A stretch of DNA of 64,000 nucleotides from UBA2357 sp041916775. GTDB lineage: Bacteria > Pseudomonadota > Gammaproteobacteria > Burkholderiales > Rhodocyclaceae. A model generated the notes under the pieces. It ran no database searches. It was not told the origin of the DNA and was given only the letters and a program-made list of their open reading frames with translations. The stretch spans positions 1 to 64,000 of the forward strand of contig JAYRYZ010000026.1 in the NCBI GenBank assembly GCA_041916775.1, in the 5' to 3' direction. Positions 8,603-17,533 of this stretch are shown here, piece by piece; position 1 is the first letter of the stretch; each line of letters begins with the position of its first letter. Both the position numbers and the translations under genes were made by a program.

Positions 8603-9703
8603 TCACATCCTGAGGCGCTCGGCGTAGCCGGTCATCTCGAGGTAACCGCGGCCGGCCTCCTTGCCCGCCGCATCGCGCAGACGCACGGCCCCCTCCCAGT
8701 AGATGGCGCCGGTGGAGCGGCGGCTGTCGAGCTCTTGGTCGTCCATCATCGGCGCCAGGGTGAACACCCGTGTGCCGACCTCCACCCGCCATTCCACCGG
8801 ATAGCGCGCCCCGGAGCGCGGCGACACCCAATGGCGCAGGGGCACGAAGCGCACCTCCGCCTCGCCGTAGGTGCTGCGGGTACCGTCGCCGGTCACCAGT
8901 GTGGCGGCGAGCCAGATCGGGCTTCCATCGTGGCCACGCATCTGGAAGGCCATCAGCGAGCCGCCGTCGGCGAGGTTCACGCCGATCCAGTCCCAGCCCT
9001 GCGCCTCGGGGGGGAGGATCTCGCTCGACCACTCGTGATCGAGCCACGCGTGGCCCGTCACCGGCAACGCTGTGCCGTCCAGCTTCAGCGTGCCGCTCAC
9101 CGCGAGCTGCGGCCGGCTGTAGTAGTAGCTGGCGTTGAGCGGGTCCGGCGCCTTGCGGCTGAAGCCGTCCTGACCATTGAGGAGCGGCGGCGCGGGCGCA
9201 CGCAGGGCGAGGTCGAAGGCGAAATCATCGGCAGCGATGCGAGCGCGGTAGGTGTCTTCCCCTTCCAGCGCCAACGTCCAGTCGCCCACCCACACCTCGG
9301 TGCGCGCTTGCGAGAAGTGGGCGAGCGGCGCCATCGCACGCGCGGAGCGCTCGGCATGACGCAGGCGGCCATGCTGCGGGTCGGCGATCGCGGCATGGGC
9401 AAGGAGCAGTTGGCGCGGCGCGAAGCGGCTCGGGTTGTCCTCGCCCTCGAGTGTGCGCACACGGAAGAAGGTCACCTGAAAGCCGCGCTCGCGTCCGGCC
9501 GCATCCTCCAGCCAGCCGGTGATGTACCACCACTCGGTGCGGAAATCCGGATGCGCGCCGGTGTCTCGCGGGAAGTCGAGCAGCGTGCCGGGCAGAACCG
9601 GCGCATAGGCGGGCTGCGCAAACGCAGGGCGTACGACGAACAGGACCGCCGACAGCATCCACAACAGCAGCACAACGGCGGCACGCCGCGAGCGACCCGA
9701 CAT
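8603..9703 (-). CDS. AttH/CrtC-type lipocalin-like domain protein, exported
   Basis: Protein of 366 residues with an N-terminal signal peptide (hydrophobic VVLLLWMLSAVLFV, then an AFAQ cleavage region). The mature part has AttH/carotenoid 1,2-hydratase family features: PRDTGAHPDFRTEWWYITGWL, a tryptophan-rich core WLDHEWSS and WDWIGVNL. Members near ABC genes are often annotated as secreted hydrolases or AttH; the reaction is not established here. The ATG overlaps the permease stop by one base (TGATG), so it is the third gene of a tightly coupled ABC operon. Confidence 0.85.
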   Translation of the reverse strand: MSGRSRRAAVVLLLWMLSAVLFVVRPAFAQPAYAPVLPGTLLDFPRDTGAHPDFRTEWWYITGWLEDAAGRERGFQVTFFRVRTLEGEDNPSRFAPRQLLLAHAAIADPQHGRLRHAERSARAMAPLAHFSQARTEVWVGDWTLALEGEDTYRARIAADDFAFDLALRAPAPPLLNGQDGFSRKAPDPLNASYYYSRPQLAVSGTLKLDGTALPVTGHAWLDHEWSSEILPPEAQGWDWIGVNLADGGSLMAFQMRGHDGSPIWLAATLVTGDGTRSTYGEAEVRFVPLRHWVSPRSGARYPVEWRVEVGTRVFTLAPMMDDQELDSRRSTGAIYWEGAVRLRDAAGKEAGRGYLEMTGYAERLRM

Positions 9704-12270
9704 CACCAGTCCTCCCTCACCGCCCGCACCGCGCCACCGCGCATCGCGTGTGCGCCGGCCAATCGCGCCGCAAGCGCGGCGAGCGCGACCAGGCTCGCGA
9801 CGAAGACGAAGATGGACAACGCGGGCACCTCCAGGTCCATGCTCCAGTGAAAGCTCTGCCGGTTGATGACCTCGATCAGTACCCACGCGATCGCTCCACC
9901 CGCGAGCGTGCCGTTGCACACGCCGATGAGCGCGGTGAGCGCGCCCTCCAAGGCGAGCAGGCGGGCGATGTCGCGCCGCCGCAGGCCGAGATGGCGCAAC
10001 ATGCCGAACTCGCGTGCGCGGCTCGCGGCCAGGCCGGCGAAGGTGGTCGCGATGCCGAAAAGGCCGATCAGCACCGCGATCGCCTCCATCAGGTAGGTGA
10101 CGAGAAAGGTGCGATCGAAGATCTCCAGCGTGATCGCGCGGATCTCGCCCGGCAGCGCCACATCCACGTTGCGCGCGCCGAAGTCGGCACGGATCTGCGC
10201 CGCCACCTGCCCGGCATCCTGCCCCGGCGCGAGCGTCACCGCGAGGTCGTTGATGCGCAGGTCGCCACTCAGCGCGCGATAGGTCTCCAGCTCGACCACC
10301 AGCGCGCCATGCTGACGCGCATAGTCGCGCCAGATACCCGCCACCCGGAAGGTGCGTGCGACGCCCGCAATCGGCAGCGCCACCGCATCGCCCGGCGCGA
10401 GCCGCAACAGGTCGGACGCCGCCTCGGACAGCCACACCGGCGGCGCGCCGCGCAGATCCGCGGCAACCTCTGCCGCGCCGTCTGCGCCCGCCACCAGCGG
10501 CAGGCCACCGCTCGCTGCAACCGGCCGTGCGATCAGCGTCATCGGAAAGCGCTCGTCGATGAGGCGCAGTGTGTCGTAGCGTACCGCCGCAACCGCGACC
10601 ACCCCCGTCATCGCGCCCACCCGCTGTGCCGCAGCCTCCTCGAGAAAGCCGCTCGCGCTCGCCGACGAGGCACGCACATAGAGATCCGCCGGCAGCACCT
10701 GCGCCAACCAGTCGTCCACCGAGGTGCGGAAGGACCCCACCATGATCGCCATCGACACCGCCAGCGCCACGCTCGCGACGATGCCCGCACCCGCCACCAC
10801 CGCCTGCCCCGGCATCGCCGCGAGACGCGACTGCGCGAGCCGCGCGAGCGTGCCGCCGAAGCGTCCGACCACGCCCATCAGCCCGCGCACCGCGCCGGGC
10901 ATGAACAGCACCGCGGCGGCGAGCAGCGCCACCACCGCCGCATAGCCCGCGACCGGCACCCCGCCCAGCGGCGGCAAGGTGCATAGCAGCGCCGCCAGCG
11001 CACACAGGCCGAGCGCGGGCAGGTTGCGCGGACGTGCATCGAGCGCCCGCGCCTCGTCGCCGGCCCGCAGCGCCCGTGCCGGCACCAGCCGCGCCGCCTC
11101 GCGCGCCGGCAGCCACGCACCGCCCACGCCGGCGAGCACGCCCAGCCCGAGGTAGAGCAGGCTCCGCCCGGCATCGAAGCGCAGCGCCGGCTGCACGCCG
11201 CTGAAATACCCTGCGCCGAGATCGCCGCCGATGAGCGAGAACGCAAGCCCGGTCAGGCCGTAGGCGAGCGCCACGCCGAGCGCGCCGCCGACCAGGCCGA
11301 GCACCGCACCCTCCGCGAGCAAGCCATGGAACAGCACGCCGCGCGGCAAACCCAGCGCGCGCAGGAAGGCCAGCTCGCGGCGGCGGCGCACCACCGCGAG
11401 CACCTGGGTCGAGAACACGAGGAAGGCGCCGGTAAGGAGCGCGATCGCCGCCAGCATGGTGAGATTCACCCGGTAGGCGCGCGACAGGTTGGCCGCCTGC
11501 GAGGCCGCCACTTCGGGGGCGAGCACCGACAGGCCGGGCGGCACGAGGGCGCCCAGCGCCTCGCGGGCGGCATCGACCGACACGCCCTGCGCGAGACGGA
11601 TATCGATGCGGCTCAGGCGCCCCACCCGGTCGAACACCTTTTGCGCCGCAGCGATGTCCATCACGCCGAAGGCGTCGCCCGCCGGCGCGCCCGGCACGCT
11701 GCCCGCGACCCGCAGGCTCAGCTCGCTCAGCCCGGCCTGCACCGCGAGGCGCTCGCCCGCGGCGAGATCCAGCCGCGCCATCGCCGCCGCACTGAGGAAC
11801 AGCGCGTCCTCGCGCAGCAGTGCAAACGCGGCACGGCCGTCGGTCCCGTCCTGGGCGGCGGCGGGCATCAACGCCGGGGTTACCGCAGGGACACGGAAGA
11901 CGTCGACGCCGAACACGCGCAGCGTCTGCCCTTCGCGGCCGGGCTGACCGTCCTCCGGGCGCTCGCGCCCGGGCAGGCGCGCCTCGATCTCGAGCACCGG
12001 GCTCGCAACCGCGACATGCGGGTGCTGCGCGATCGCGGCATACAGCGCATCGTCGAAGCCGTTGCGCGGCCCGATCACCTGCAGGTCCGCCTCGCCGCTG
12101 ATGAGGCGGATGCCGCGACCGAACTCGTCGAGCGCGGCCGAGTGGATGAGCTGCACCGCGAGCCCGAGCGCCACCCCGAGCGCGAGCGCGAACAGCGACA
12201 GCGCGCTCGCGAGCCGCCGCCGCCACAGGCTGGAGACGAAGATGCGCAGCACCGCGCGCCGCAGGCTCAA
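9703..12270 (-). CDS. FtsX/MacB-type ABC transporter permease (long form)
   Basis: Inner-membrane permease of about 855 residues with two FtsX-like units: an N-terminal membrane anchor (LSLFALALGVALGLAVQ), a large extracytoplasmic domain, a membrane bundle, a second periplasmic domain and a C-terminal bundle. This is the long architecture of YbbP/AttFG-type proteins, which move lipids or lipoproteins or transmit mechanical force rather than import solutes. The start is uncertain: TTG 12270 overlaps the ATPase stop (TTGA) and is preferred for coupling; GTG 12252 is the alternative. A longer open frame upstream to 12621 is antisense-like and rejected. Confidence 0.85.
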   Translation of the reverse strand: MSLRRAVLRIFVSSLWRRRLASALSLFALALGVALGLAVQLIHSAALDEFGRGIRLISGEADLQVIGPRNGFDDALYAAIAQHPHVAVASPVLEIEARLPGRERPEDGQPGREGQTLRVFGVDVFRVPAVTPALMPAAAQDGTDGRAAFALLREDALFLSAAAMARLDLAAGERLAVQAGLSELSLRVAGSVPGAPAGDAFGVMDIAAAQKVFDRVGRLSRIDIRLAQGVSVDAAREALGALVPPGLSVLAPEVAASQAANLSRAYRVNLTMLAAIALLTGAFLVFSTQVLAVVRRRRELAFLRALGLPRGVLFHGLLAEGAVLGLVGGALGVALAYGLTGLAFSLIGGDLGAGYFSGVQPALRFDAGRSLLYLGLGVLAGVGGAWLPAREAARLVPARALRAGDEARALDARPRNLPALGLCALAALLCTLPPLGGVPVAGYAAVVALLAAAVLFMPGAVRGLMGVVGRFGGTLARLAQSRLAAMPGQAVVAGAGIVASVALAVSMAIMVGSFRTSVDDWLAQVLPADLYVRASSASASGFLEEAAAQRVGAMTGVVAVAAVRYDTLRLIDERFPMTLIARPVAASGGLPLVAGADGAAEVAADLRGAPPVWLSEAASDLLRLAPGDAVALPIAGVARTFRVAGIWRDYARQHGALVVELETYRALSGDLRINDLAVTLAPGQDAGQVAAQIRADFGARNVDVALPGEIRAITLEIFDRTFLVTYLMEAIAVLIGLFGIATTFAGLAASRAREFGMLRHLGLRRRDIARLLALEGALTALIGVCNGTLAGGAIAWVLIEVINRQSFHWSMDLEVPALSIFVFVASLVALAALAARLAGAHAMRGGAVRAVREDW

Positions 12271-12941
12271 GCGCGCGCCTCCTCGGCCAGCCCCTGGCGC
12301 GACAGGCGCAACACCCGGTCGCAACGCGCCGCGGCGGCATGCGAGTGGGTGACGACGAGCCCGACCGCGCCCGCCTCGCGCACGCTGGCGAGAAGCAGGT
12401 CCAGCACCTCCATCGCGCGCTCCGGGTCGAGGTTGCCGGTGGGCTCGTCGGCCAGCACCACCTGCGGGCGATGTACCAGCGCACGCGCGATCGCCACACG
12501 CTGCAGTTCGCCACCGGAAAGATGCGCCGGCCAGTCGTCGGCGCGCGCACCCAGGCCCACCCGCGCAAGCATGTCGCACGCACGCCGCGCGGCCTCGGCG
12601 TCGGGCACGCCGAGCAACCACAGCGGCAGCGCCACGTTCGCGTCGAGCCTGAGGTGCGGCAGGATGTGGAAGGCCTGGAACACGAAGCCGAAGGCCTGCC
12701 GCCGCAGCAGCGCCCAGCCGTCGTCATCGAGCCCGTCGAGCAGGCGCTCGCCGAGCCGGATGGTGCCGCCGTCGATCGGCTCGAGGCCGGCCACACAATT
12801 CAGCAGCGTGGATTTGCCGACGCCGGATTCACCCATGATCGCGACGCACTCGCCCGGCTGCAGCCGCAGCGAGACGTCGCCGAAAAGCGCCAGCGCCGGG
12901 TCGGCCGGCGCACGTTTGTGGAGTCTGTCGAGAACGAGCAT
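12267..12941 (-). CDS. LolD/MacB-type ABC transporter ATP-binding protein
   Basis: ATPase of 224 residues with Walker A GESGVGKST, Q-loop FVFQAFHILPHL, signature LSGGELQRVAIARAL, Walker B VVLADEPTGNLD and the H-loop VVTHSH. This places it in the LolD/MacB/YbbA group, whose partners are FtsX-type permeases like the gene that overlaps its 3' end. ATG 12941 gives a normal N terminus (MLVLDRLHKR); the 76 extra residues of the longer frame do not look like protein. With the permease and the AttH-like protein it forms a three-gene exporter unit. Confidence 0.92.
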   Translation of the reverse strand: MLVLDRLHKRAPADPALALFGDVSLRLQPGECVAIMGESGVGKSTLLNCVAGLEPIDGGTIRLGERLLDGLDDDGWALLRRQAFGFVFQAFHILPHLRLDANVALPLWLLGVPDAEAARRACDMLARVGLGARADDWPAHLSGGELQRVAIARALVHRPQVVLADEPTGNLDPERAMEVLDLLLASVREAGAVGLVVTHSHAAAARCDRVLRLSRQGLAEEARA

Positions 12942-13197
12942 GGGGGCATTGACCGCAGCCGGCCGCGCGAGTGCGGCGCACAGTGAAAAAACACAGGGAA
13001 GACGGCAAACGCCCGGATGATTGCACAGCCGGGGCGCGACGCCCACCGCCGCAACCGACGAACGCTGCGCACGCGGCACACAGCCGCACTCGGCCCACGC
13101 GGCGCAAGGCTGCATTCCTCCCACTCGGCGCACAGCCGCCCGGGTCGCCCCGCCCCCGCACATCGACATGCACGCAAGACCGCCACGGTCGATCGCG

Positions 13198-13203
13198 TAT
13201 ACT
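13198..13203 (+). promoter_or_regulatory. Possible -10 element of hpnC with a very short leader
   Basis: TATACT (5 of 6 consensus) ends 10 bp before the hpnC ATG, so a transcript from it would have a leader of only a few bases. No good -35 was seen. If real, hpnC mRNA would be nearly leaderless; a more distant promoter is equally possible. Confidence 0.3.
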
Positions 13204-13213
13204 CCGGCGCGCC

Positions 13214-14050
13214 ATGCCGGTCGATCACTACGAGAATTTCCCTGTAGCCTCCCTGTTGCTGCCCGCGCACCTGCGCGAGCCGGTGGAGGCGATCTACGCC
13301 TTCGCGCGCAGCGCCGACGATCTCGCCGACGAGGGCGACGATCCGCCGCCGCTGCGGCTCGCGCGGCTCGGCGCCTACCGCGCGGCGCTGGATGCGATCG
13401 AGGCGGGGCGTCACACCGCCGACGACGTGCCGCGCGCGATGTTCGAGCGCCTTGCGGCGAACATCGCGCGCTGGTCGCTGCCGATCGACTTGCTGCGCGA
13501 TCTCCTCGACGCCTTCGCGCAGGACGTGGTGCAGACCCGCCACGCCGACTTCCCGGCGCTGCTCGACTACTGCCGCCGCTCGGCGAACCCGGTGGGCCGG
13601 CTGTTGCTGCACCTGTACAATGCCGCCGAACACGAGAACCTGCGCATGTCGGACGCGATCTGCACCAGCCTGCAGCTGATCAACTTCTGGCAGGACGTCG
13701 CCATCGACTGGCAAAAGGCGCGCATCTACCTGCCGCAGGACGACATGGCGCGTTTCGGCGTCACCGAGTCGCAGCTTGCCGAAGGCCGCTGCGACTCGGC
13801 ATGGCAAGCGCTGATGGCGTTCGAGGTCGAGCGCGCGCGCGCGATGATGCTCGCGGGGGCGCCGCTCGCGCTGCGACTGCCCGGACGCATGGGCTGGGAG
13901 CTGCGCCTGGTGGTACTGGGCGGGCTCGCGGTCCTCGCGCGGATCGAGGCGGTCGGGTACGACGTGTTCACACGCCGACCCACGCTCGGCCGGGCCGACT
14001 GGGCGGGCATCGCGATACGGGCACTGCGTTTCACACCGGGCAAGCATTGA
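13214..14050 (+). CDS. hpnC: Squalene synthesis enzyme HpnC (hydroxysqualene synthase)
   Basis: Protein of 278 residues of the squalene/phytoene synthase family. In the three-enzyme bacterial route HpnD makes presqualene diphosphate from two farnesyl diphosphates, HpnC converts it to hydroxysqualene and HpnE reduces that to squalene. The family acidic motifs appear as SADDLADE (about residues 34-41) and NFWQDVAIDWQKARIYLP (about 157-174). ATG 13214 is chosen because the upstream extension is low-complexity and not protein-like. The stop overlaps the hpnD start (TGATG). The order hpnC-hpnD-hpnE is that of hopanoid loci; no hopene cyclase lies in the window. Confidence 0.95.
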   Translation: MPVDHYENFPVASLLLPAHLREPVEAIYAFARSADDLADEGDDPPPLRLARLGAYRAALDAIEAGRHTADDVPRAMFERLAANIARWSLPIDLLRDLLDAFAQDVVQTRHADFPALLDYCRRSANPVGRLLLHLYNAAEHENLRMSDAICTSLQLINFWQDVAIDWQKARIYLPQDDMARFGVTESQLAEGRCDSAWQALMAFEVERARAMMLAGAPLALRLPGRMGWELRLVVLGGLAVLARIEAVGYDVFTRRPTLGRADWAGIAIRALRFTPGKH

Positions 14051-14883
14051 TGAATCCTCACGACTACTGTCAGGAACGCGCCGCAGCGAGCGGCTCGAGC
14101 TTCTACTACAGCTTCCTGTTCCTGCCGCAGGAGCGCCGCCAGGCGATCACCGCGCTGTATGCGTTCTGCCGCGAGGTGGACGACGTCGTCGATGAATGCA
14201 ACGACGTGCAGATCGCCCAGACCAAGCTCGACTGGTGGCGCGCCGAGGTGGACCGCATCTTCGACGGCGAGCCCAGCCACCCGGTCGGGCAGGCGCTGCG
14301 CGAGGTGGGTCAACGCTTCAACCTGCCGCGCGAACAGCTGCTCGAGATCATCGACGGCATGGCGATGGATCTCAGCCAGACGCGCTACCTCGACTTCAAG
14401 AACCTGCAGCTCTACTGCTACCGCGTCGCGAGCGTGGTCGGCCTGCTCGCGGCCGAGATCTTCGGCTACGAGAACCGCCAGACGCTGCGCTATGCGCACG
14501 ACCTGGGGCTGGCCTTCCAGCTCACCAACATCATCCGCGACGTGGGCGAGGATGCGCGGCGCGGCCGCATCTACCTGCCGATCGACGAGTTGCAGCGCTT
14601 CAACGTGCCCGCCAAGGAGATCACCGAGGCGGTTCACTCGGAGCGTTTCGTCGAACTGATGCGCTTTCAGGCCGAGCGTGCGCGCAAGTTCTACGACCAG
14701 GCCTTCGCCGCGCTGCCCGCGGAGGACCGCAAGCGGCAGCGCCCCGGGCTGGTGATGGCGGCGATCTACCGCACCCTGCTCGAGGAAATCGAGCGCGACG
14801 GCTTCCTGGTGCTGGACCGCCGCACCTCGCTCACGCCGCTGCGCAAGATCTGGCTTGCCGGCACCACCTGGATGAGGGCCTGA
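14050..14883 (+). CDS. hpnD: Presqualene diphosphate synthase HpnD
   Basis: Squalene/phytoene synthase family enzyme of 277 residues. The N-terminal SGSSFYYSFLFLP, the first acidic motif CREVDDVVDE and the second motif NIIRDVGEDARRGRIYLP are all intact, as expected for condensing two farnesyl diphosphates. It starts on the ATG that overlaps the hpnC stop by one base and ends 4 bp before hpnE, so the three genes almost certainly form one transcript. Confidence 0.96.
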   Translation: MNPHDYCQERAAASGSSFYYSFLFLPQERRQAITALYAFCREVDDVVDECNDVQIAQTKLDWWRAEVDRIFDGEPSHPVGQALREVGQRFNLPREQLLEIIDGMAMDLSQTRYLDFKNLQLYCYRVASVVGLLAAEIFGYENRQTLRYAHDLGLAFQLTNIIRDVGEDARRGRIYLPIDELQRFNVPAKEITEAVHSERFVELMRFQAERARKFYDQAFAALPAEDRKRQRPGLVMAAIYRTLLEEIERDGFLVLDRRTSLTPLRKIWLAGTTWMRA

Positions 14884-14887
14884 GCGC

Positions 14888-16198
14888 ATGAGCCAGTCGA
14901 TCGCGATCATCGGCGGTGGCTACGCGGGGCTCGCTTGCGCGGTGGAGCTCACCCGCGCCGGCCACCAGGTGACGGTGTTCGAGCGCTCGCAGCTGATGGG
15001 CGGGCGCGCCCGACGGGTGGACAAGGACGGCTGGTCGGTGGATAACGGCCAGCACATCCTCATCGGCGCCTACACCGAACTCACCCGCCTGCTGCGCCTC
15101 ACCGGCGTGTCGCCCAAGGTGCTGGAGCGCATGCCGCTCACGCTGCACGTACCGGGCAGGCTGCACCTGCGCGCGGCGGCCCTGCCCGCGCCGCTGCACC
15201 TTGCAATTGGAATCCTCACCGCACGCGGGCTGGACTGGGCCGACCGCAAGGCGATGATCCGCCTCATGCGCTACCTGAAGCAGCGCGACTACCGCGTCGA
15301 ACCCGAGCTCACGGTGAAGAAGCTGCTGCAGCTCACCCAGCAGACCGAGCGCTGCACCACGCTCGTCTGGAACCCGCTGTGCGTGGCTGCCCTGAACACG
15401 CCTGCGGCGGACGCCTCGGCGCTGGTGTTCGCGAACGTGCTGCGCGACTCGCTCGGCGCGGATGCCAGCGCGAGCGAGCTGTTGCTGCCGCGCGTCGATC
15501 TGTCCGAGCTCTTCCCGGTGCAGGCGGCGCGCTATCTCGCCACGCGCCGCGGGCGCATCCACACCGCCTGCGGCATCACCGGCATCGAAGCACTGCAGGG
15601 CTCACCCGCAGCGGGCTTCCGCCTTGCCGGCAACCCGAGCGCGAGCGAGATCTTCGACCAGGTCGTCATCGCCGCCGCGCCCTATCACGCGGCGAGCCTG
15701 CTGCTCTCGGCGGGCGGCTGCGACCGGCTCGCGCGCCAGATCGACGAGTTGCCCTTCGAGCCGATCACCACGGTGTACTTCGCGCTCGGCGCAGGCATCA
15801 CCCTCCCCTGGCCGATGATCGGCCTTGCCGACGGCCCGGCGCAGTGGGCTTTCGACCGCGGCCGCCTGGGCGGACGGCCGGGGCTGCTCGCGATGGTGAT
15901 CAGCGCCCGGGGGCCACACGAATCGCTGTCGCGCGACGATCTCGAGATCGCGGTGCATCGCCAGCTCGAGAAGGAGCTCGGGCAGCGTCTGCCGACGCCG
16001 GAGTGGGCGATGACGATCACCGAGAAGCGCGCCACGCTCTCCTGTCGCCCCGGCCTCGCCCGCCCGGATGCGCGCACGCCGTTGACCGGCCTGTGGCTCG
16101 CCGGGGACTACCTCGACTCACCGTATCCGTCCACGCTCGAGTCTGCGGTCCGCTCGGGCGTCGCCGTGGCCGGCGCGATCGCGCGCAACGCCGGCTGA
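14888..16198 (+). CDS. hpnE: Hydroxysqualene dehydroxylase HpnE (FAD-dependent)
   Basis: Flavoprotein of 436 residues in the phytoene desaturase/amine oxidase superfamily. The Rossmann motif AIIGGGYAGLACAVELTRAG at the N terminus binds FAD, followed by GGRARR and DNGQHILIGAY, typical of HpnE. The C terminus has a second FAD-contact region (GLWLAGDYLDSPYPSTLESAVRSG, split here only by family knowledge). It completes squalene formation after HpnD and HpnC and is the last gene of the cluster; the next gene lies on the opposite strand, 21 bp away. Confidence 0.94.
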   Translation: MSQSIAIIGGGYAGLACAVELTRAGHQVTVFERSQLMGGRARRVDKDGWSVDNGQHILIGAYTELTRLLRLTGVSPKVLERMPLTLHVPGRLHLRAAALPAPLHLAIGILTARGLDWADRKAMIRLMRYLKQRDYRVEPELTVKKLLQLTQQTERCTTLVWNPLCVAALNTPAADASALVFANVLRDSLGADASASELLLPRVDLSELFPVQAARYLATRRGRIHTACGITGIEALQGSPAAGFRLAGNPSASEIFDQVVIAAAPYHAASLLLSAGGCDRLARQIDELPFEPITTVYFALGAGITLPWPMIGLADGPAQWAFDRGRLGGRPGLLAMVISARGPHESLSRDDLEIAVHRQLEKELGQRLPTPEWAMTITEKRATLSCRPGLARPDARTPLTGLWLAGDYLDSPYPSTLESAVRSGVAVAGAIARNAG

Positions 16199-16219
16199 GA
16201 GCTTGCGCAGGAGACGACG

Positions 16220-16930
16220 TCAGGCGGAGGGTCCGCGCACCGCCTCGAGCCTGCCCGCCTGCATGCGCAACATGCGCCCGCAGCGCGCCGCGAGGCTCTC
16301 GTCGTGGGTGACGAGGATGAGCGTGGTGCCGGCCTCGCGGTTGAGGCGGAACATCAGCTCGATCACCGCCGCGCCGGTCGCGGCGTCGAGGTTGCCGGTG
16401 GGTTCGTCCGCCAGCAGGAGGCGCGGCCCGGGCGCGAAGGCGCGCGCCAGCGCCACGCGCTGCTGCTCGCCACCGGAGAGGTGCTTGGGGTAGTGCTGCC
16501 GCCGCGCCTCGAGCCCGACCCGCGCGAGCCAGCCTTCGGCGACTGCGCGCGGATTGTCATGCCCGGCCAGCTCCAGCGGCAGCATCACGTTCTCCAGCGC
16601 CGTCAGCGCCGGCAGGAGCTGGAAGGACTGGAACACGAAGCCGACCGCAGCCCCGCGCAATGCAGCGCGCGCGTCCTCGTCGAGGGCGAAGAGGTCCTGA
16701 CCTTCGATACGCACGCTGCCGCTGCCGGGAACATCCAGGCCGGCGAGCAATCCGAGCAGGGTCGATTTGCCCGAGCCGGAGGCGCCGACGATCGCAACAG
16801 ACTCGCCCGGCGCGACGGAGAACGACACATCCTCGAGGATGTGCAGCACGCCGTCCGCGACGGGTACACTCTTGCCCAACCCGGCAACTTCCATCACCGG
16901 CCTGGAGAACTCAATGCGGTTTGCATCCAT
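16220..16930 (-). CDS. ybbA: YbbA-like ABC transporter ATP-binding protein
   Basis: ATPase of 224-248 residues, depending on start, with Walker A GASGSGKST, FVFQSFQLLPAL, LSGGEQQRVALARAF, LLLADEPTGNLD and LVTHDES. Sequence and position, divergent from tesA, match the ybbA/tesA pair of enterobacteria. The start is ambiguous: ATG 16930 (an AGGA lies upstream) overlaps the tesA start by 17 bp, and ATG 16894 avoids overlap but has no ribosome site. The usual partner permease ybbP does not follow; the next gene downstream is hpnE on the other strand. Confidence 0.85.
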   Translation of the reverse strand: MDANRIEFSRPVMEVAGLGKSVPVADGVLHILEDVSFSVAPGESVAIVGASGSGKSTLLGLLAGLDVPGSGSVRIEGQDLFALDEDARAALRGAAVGFVFQSFQLLPALTALENVMLPLELAGHDNPRAVAEGWLARVGLEARRQHYPKHLSGGEQQRVALARAFAPGPRLLLADEPTGNLDAATGAAVIELMFRLNREAGTTLILVTHDESLAARCGRMLRMQAGRLEAVRGPSA

Positions 16931-17525
16931 CGCGATTCTTTTCCTGTTTGCGCTCGGCGGCAACATTGCCCACGCCGCAACGATTCTGGTCTGGGGAGAC
17001 AGCCTCTCGGCCGGCTACGGGCTGAAACCCGACGAGGCTGCCTGGCCCACCCTGCTGCAGACGCGGCTCCAGCAGAAAGGGTTCCCGCACACGGTGGTGA
17101 ACGGCAGCGTCAGCGGCGAGACCTCGGCCGGCGGACGCACCCGCCTGCCCGCCGCGCTGGAGCGCCACAAGCCGGACATCCTGATCCTCGAGCTCGGCGC
17201 CAACGACGGCCTGCGCGGTCTGCCGCCCCAGCTGATGCGCGACAACCTCGCCGCGATGATCGACGCTGCCGAGGCCATCGGCGCCCGGGTGCTGCTCGCC
17301 GGCATGCGCATGCCACCGAACTACGGCCCGGCCTACACCCGCCGCTTCGAGGAGACCTTCCATGCGCTCGCCGACGCCCGCCGGCTCGCCTTCACGCCCT
17401 TCCTGATGGAAGGTTTCGCAGACCAACCCACGCTCTTCCAGAGCGACGGCATCCACCCCACCGCCGAGGCGCAGCCGCGCATCCTCGACAACATCTGGGC
17501 TGCGCTGCTGCCGCTCCTCGAGTAA
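16914..17525 (+). CDS. tesA: TesA-type acyl-CoA thioesterase/arylesterase
   Basis: SGNH hydrolase of 203 residues with an N-terminal signal peptide (IAILFLFALGGNIAHA), so probably periplasmic like E. coli thioesterase I/lysophospholipase L1. Blocks I (VWGDSLSAGYGL), II (NGSVSGET), III (LGANDGLRG) and V (DGIHPTAEA) carry the oxyanion and catalytic Ser, Asn, Asp and His residues. GGAG lies 6 nt before ATG 16914. It is divergent from the ybbA-like gene with essentially no intergenic space, so the promoters of both must lie inside the neighbouring coding sequence. Confidence 0.93.
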   Translation: MRFASIAILFLFALGGNIAHAATILVWGDSLSAGYGLKPDEAAWPTLLQTRLQQKGFPHTVVNGSVSGETSAGGRTRLPAALERHKPDILILELGANDGLRGLPPQLMRDNLAAMIDAAEAIGARVLLAGMRMPPNYGPAYTRRFEETFHALADARRLAFTPFLMEGFADQPTLFQSDGIHPTAEAQPRILDNIWAALLPLLE

Positions 17526-17533
17526 GTGCCGCG

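Noticed and set aside
8603..12796. One minus-strand frame of 1397 codons covering the AttH-like gene and most of the permease region
   Set aside because: Only the last 366 codons are protein-like. The rest is the wrong frame of the permease and ATPase genes, which have clear domains in their own frames.
13020..13213. N-terminal extension of hpnC using the upstream in-frame sequence
   Set aside because: The extension is Arg/Pro/Thr low-complexity and unlike any synthase N terminus. The family starts near DHYENFP.
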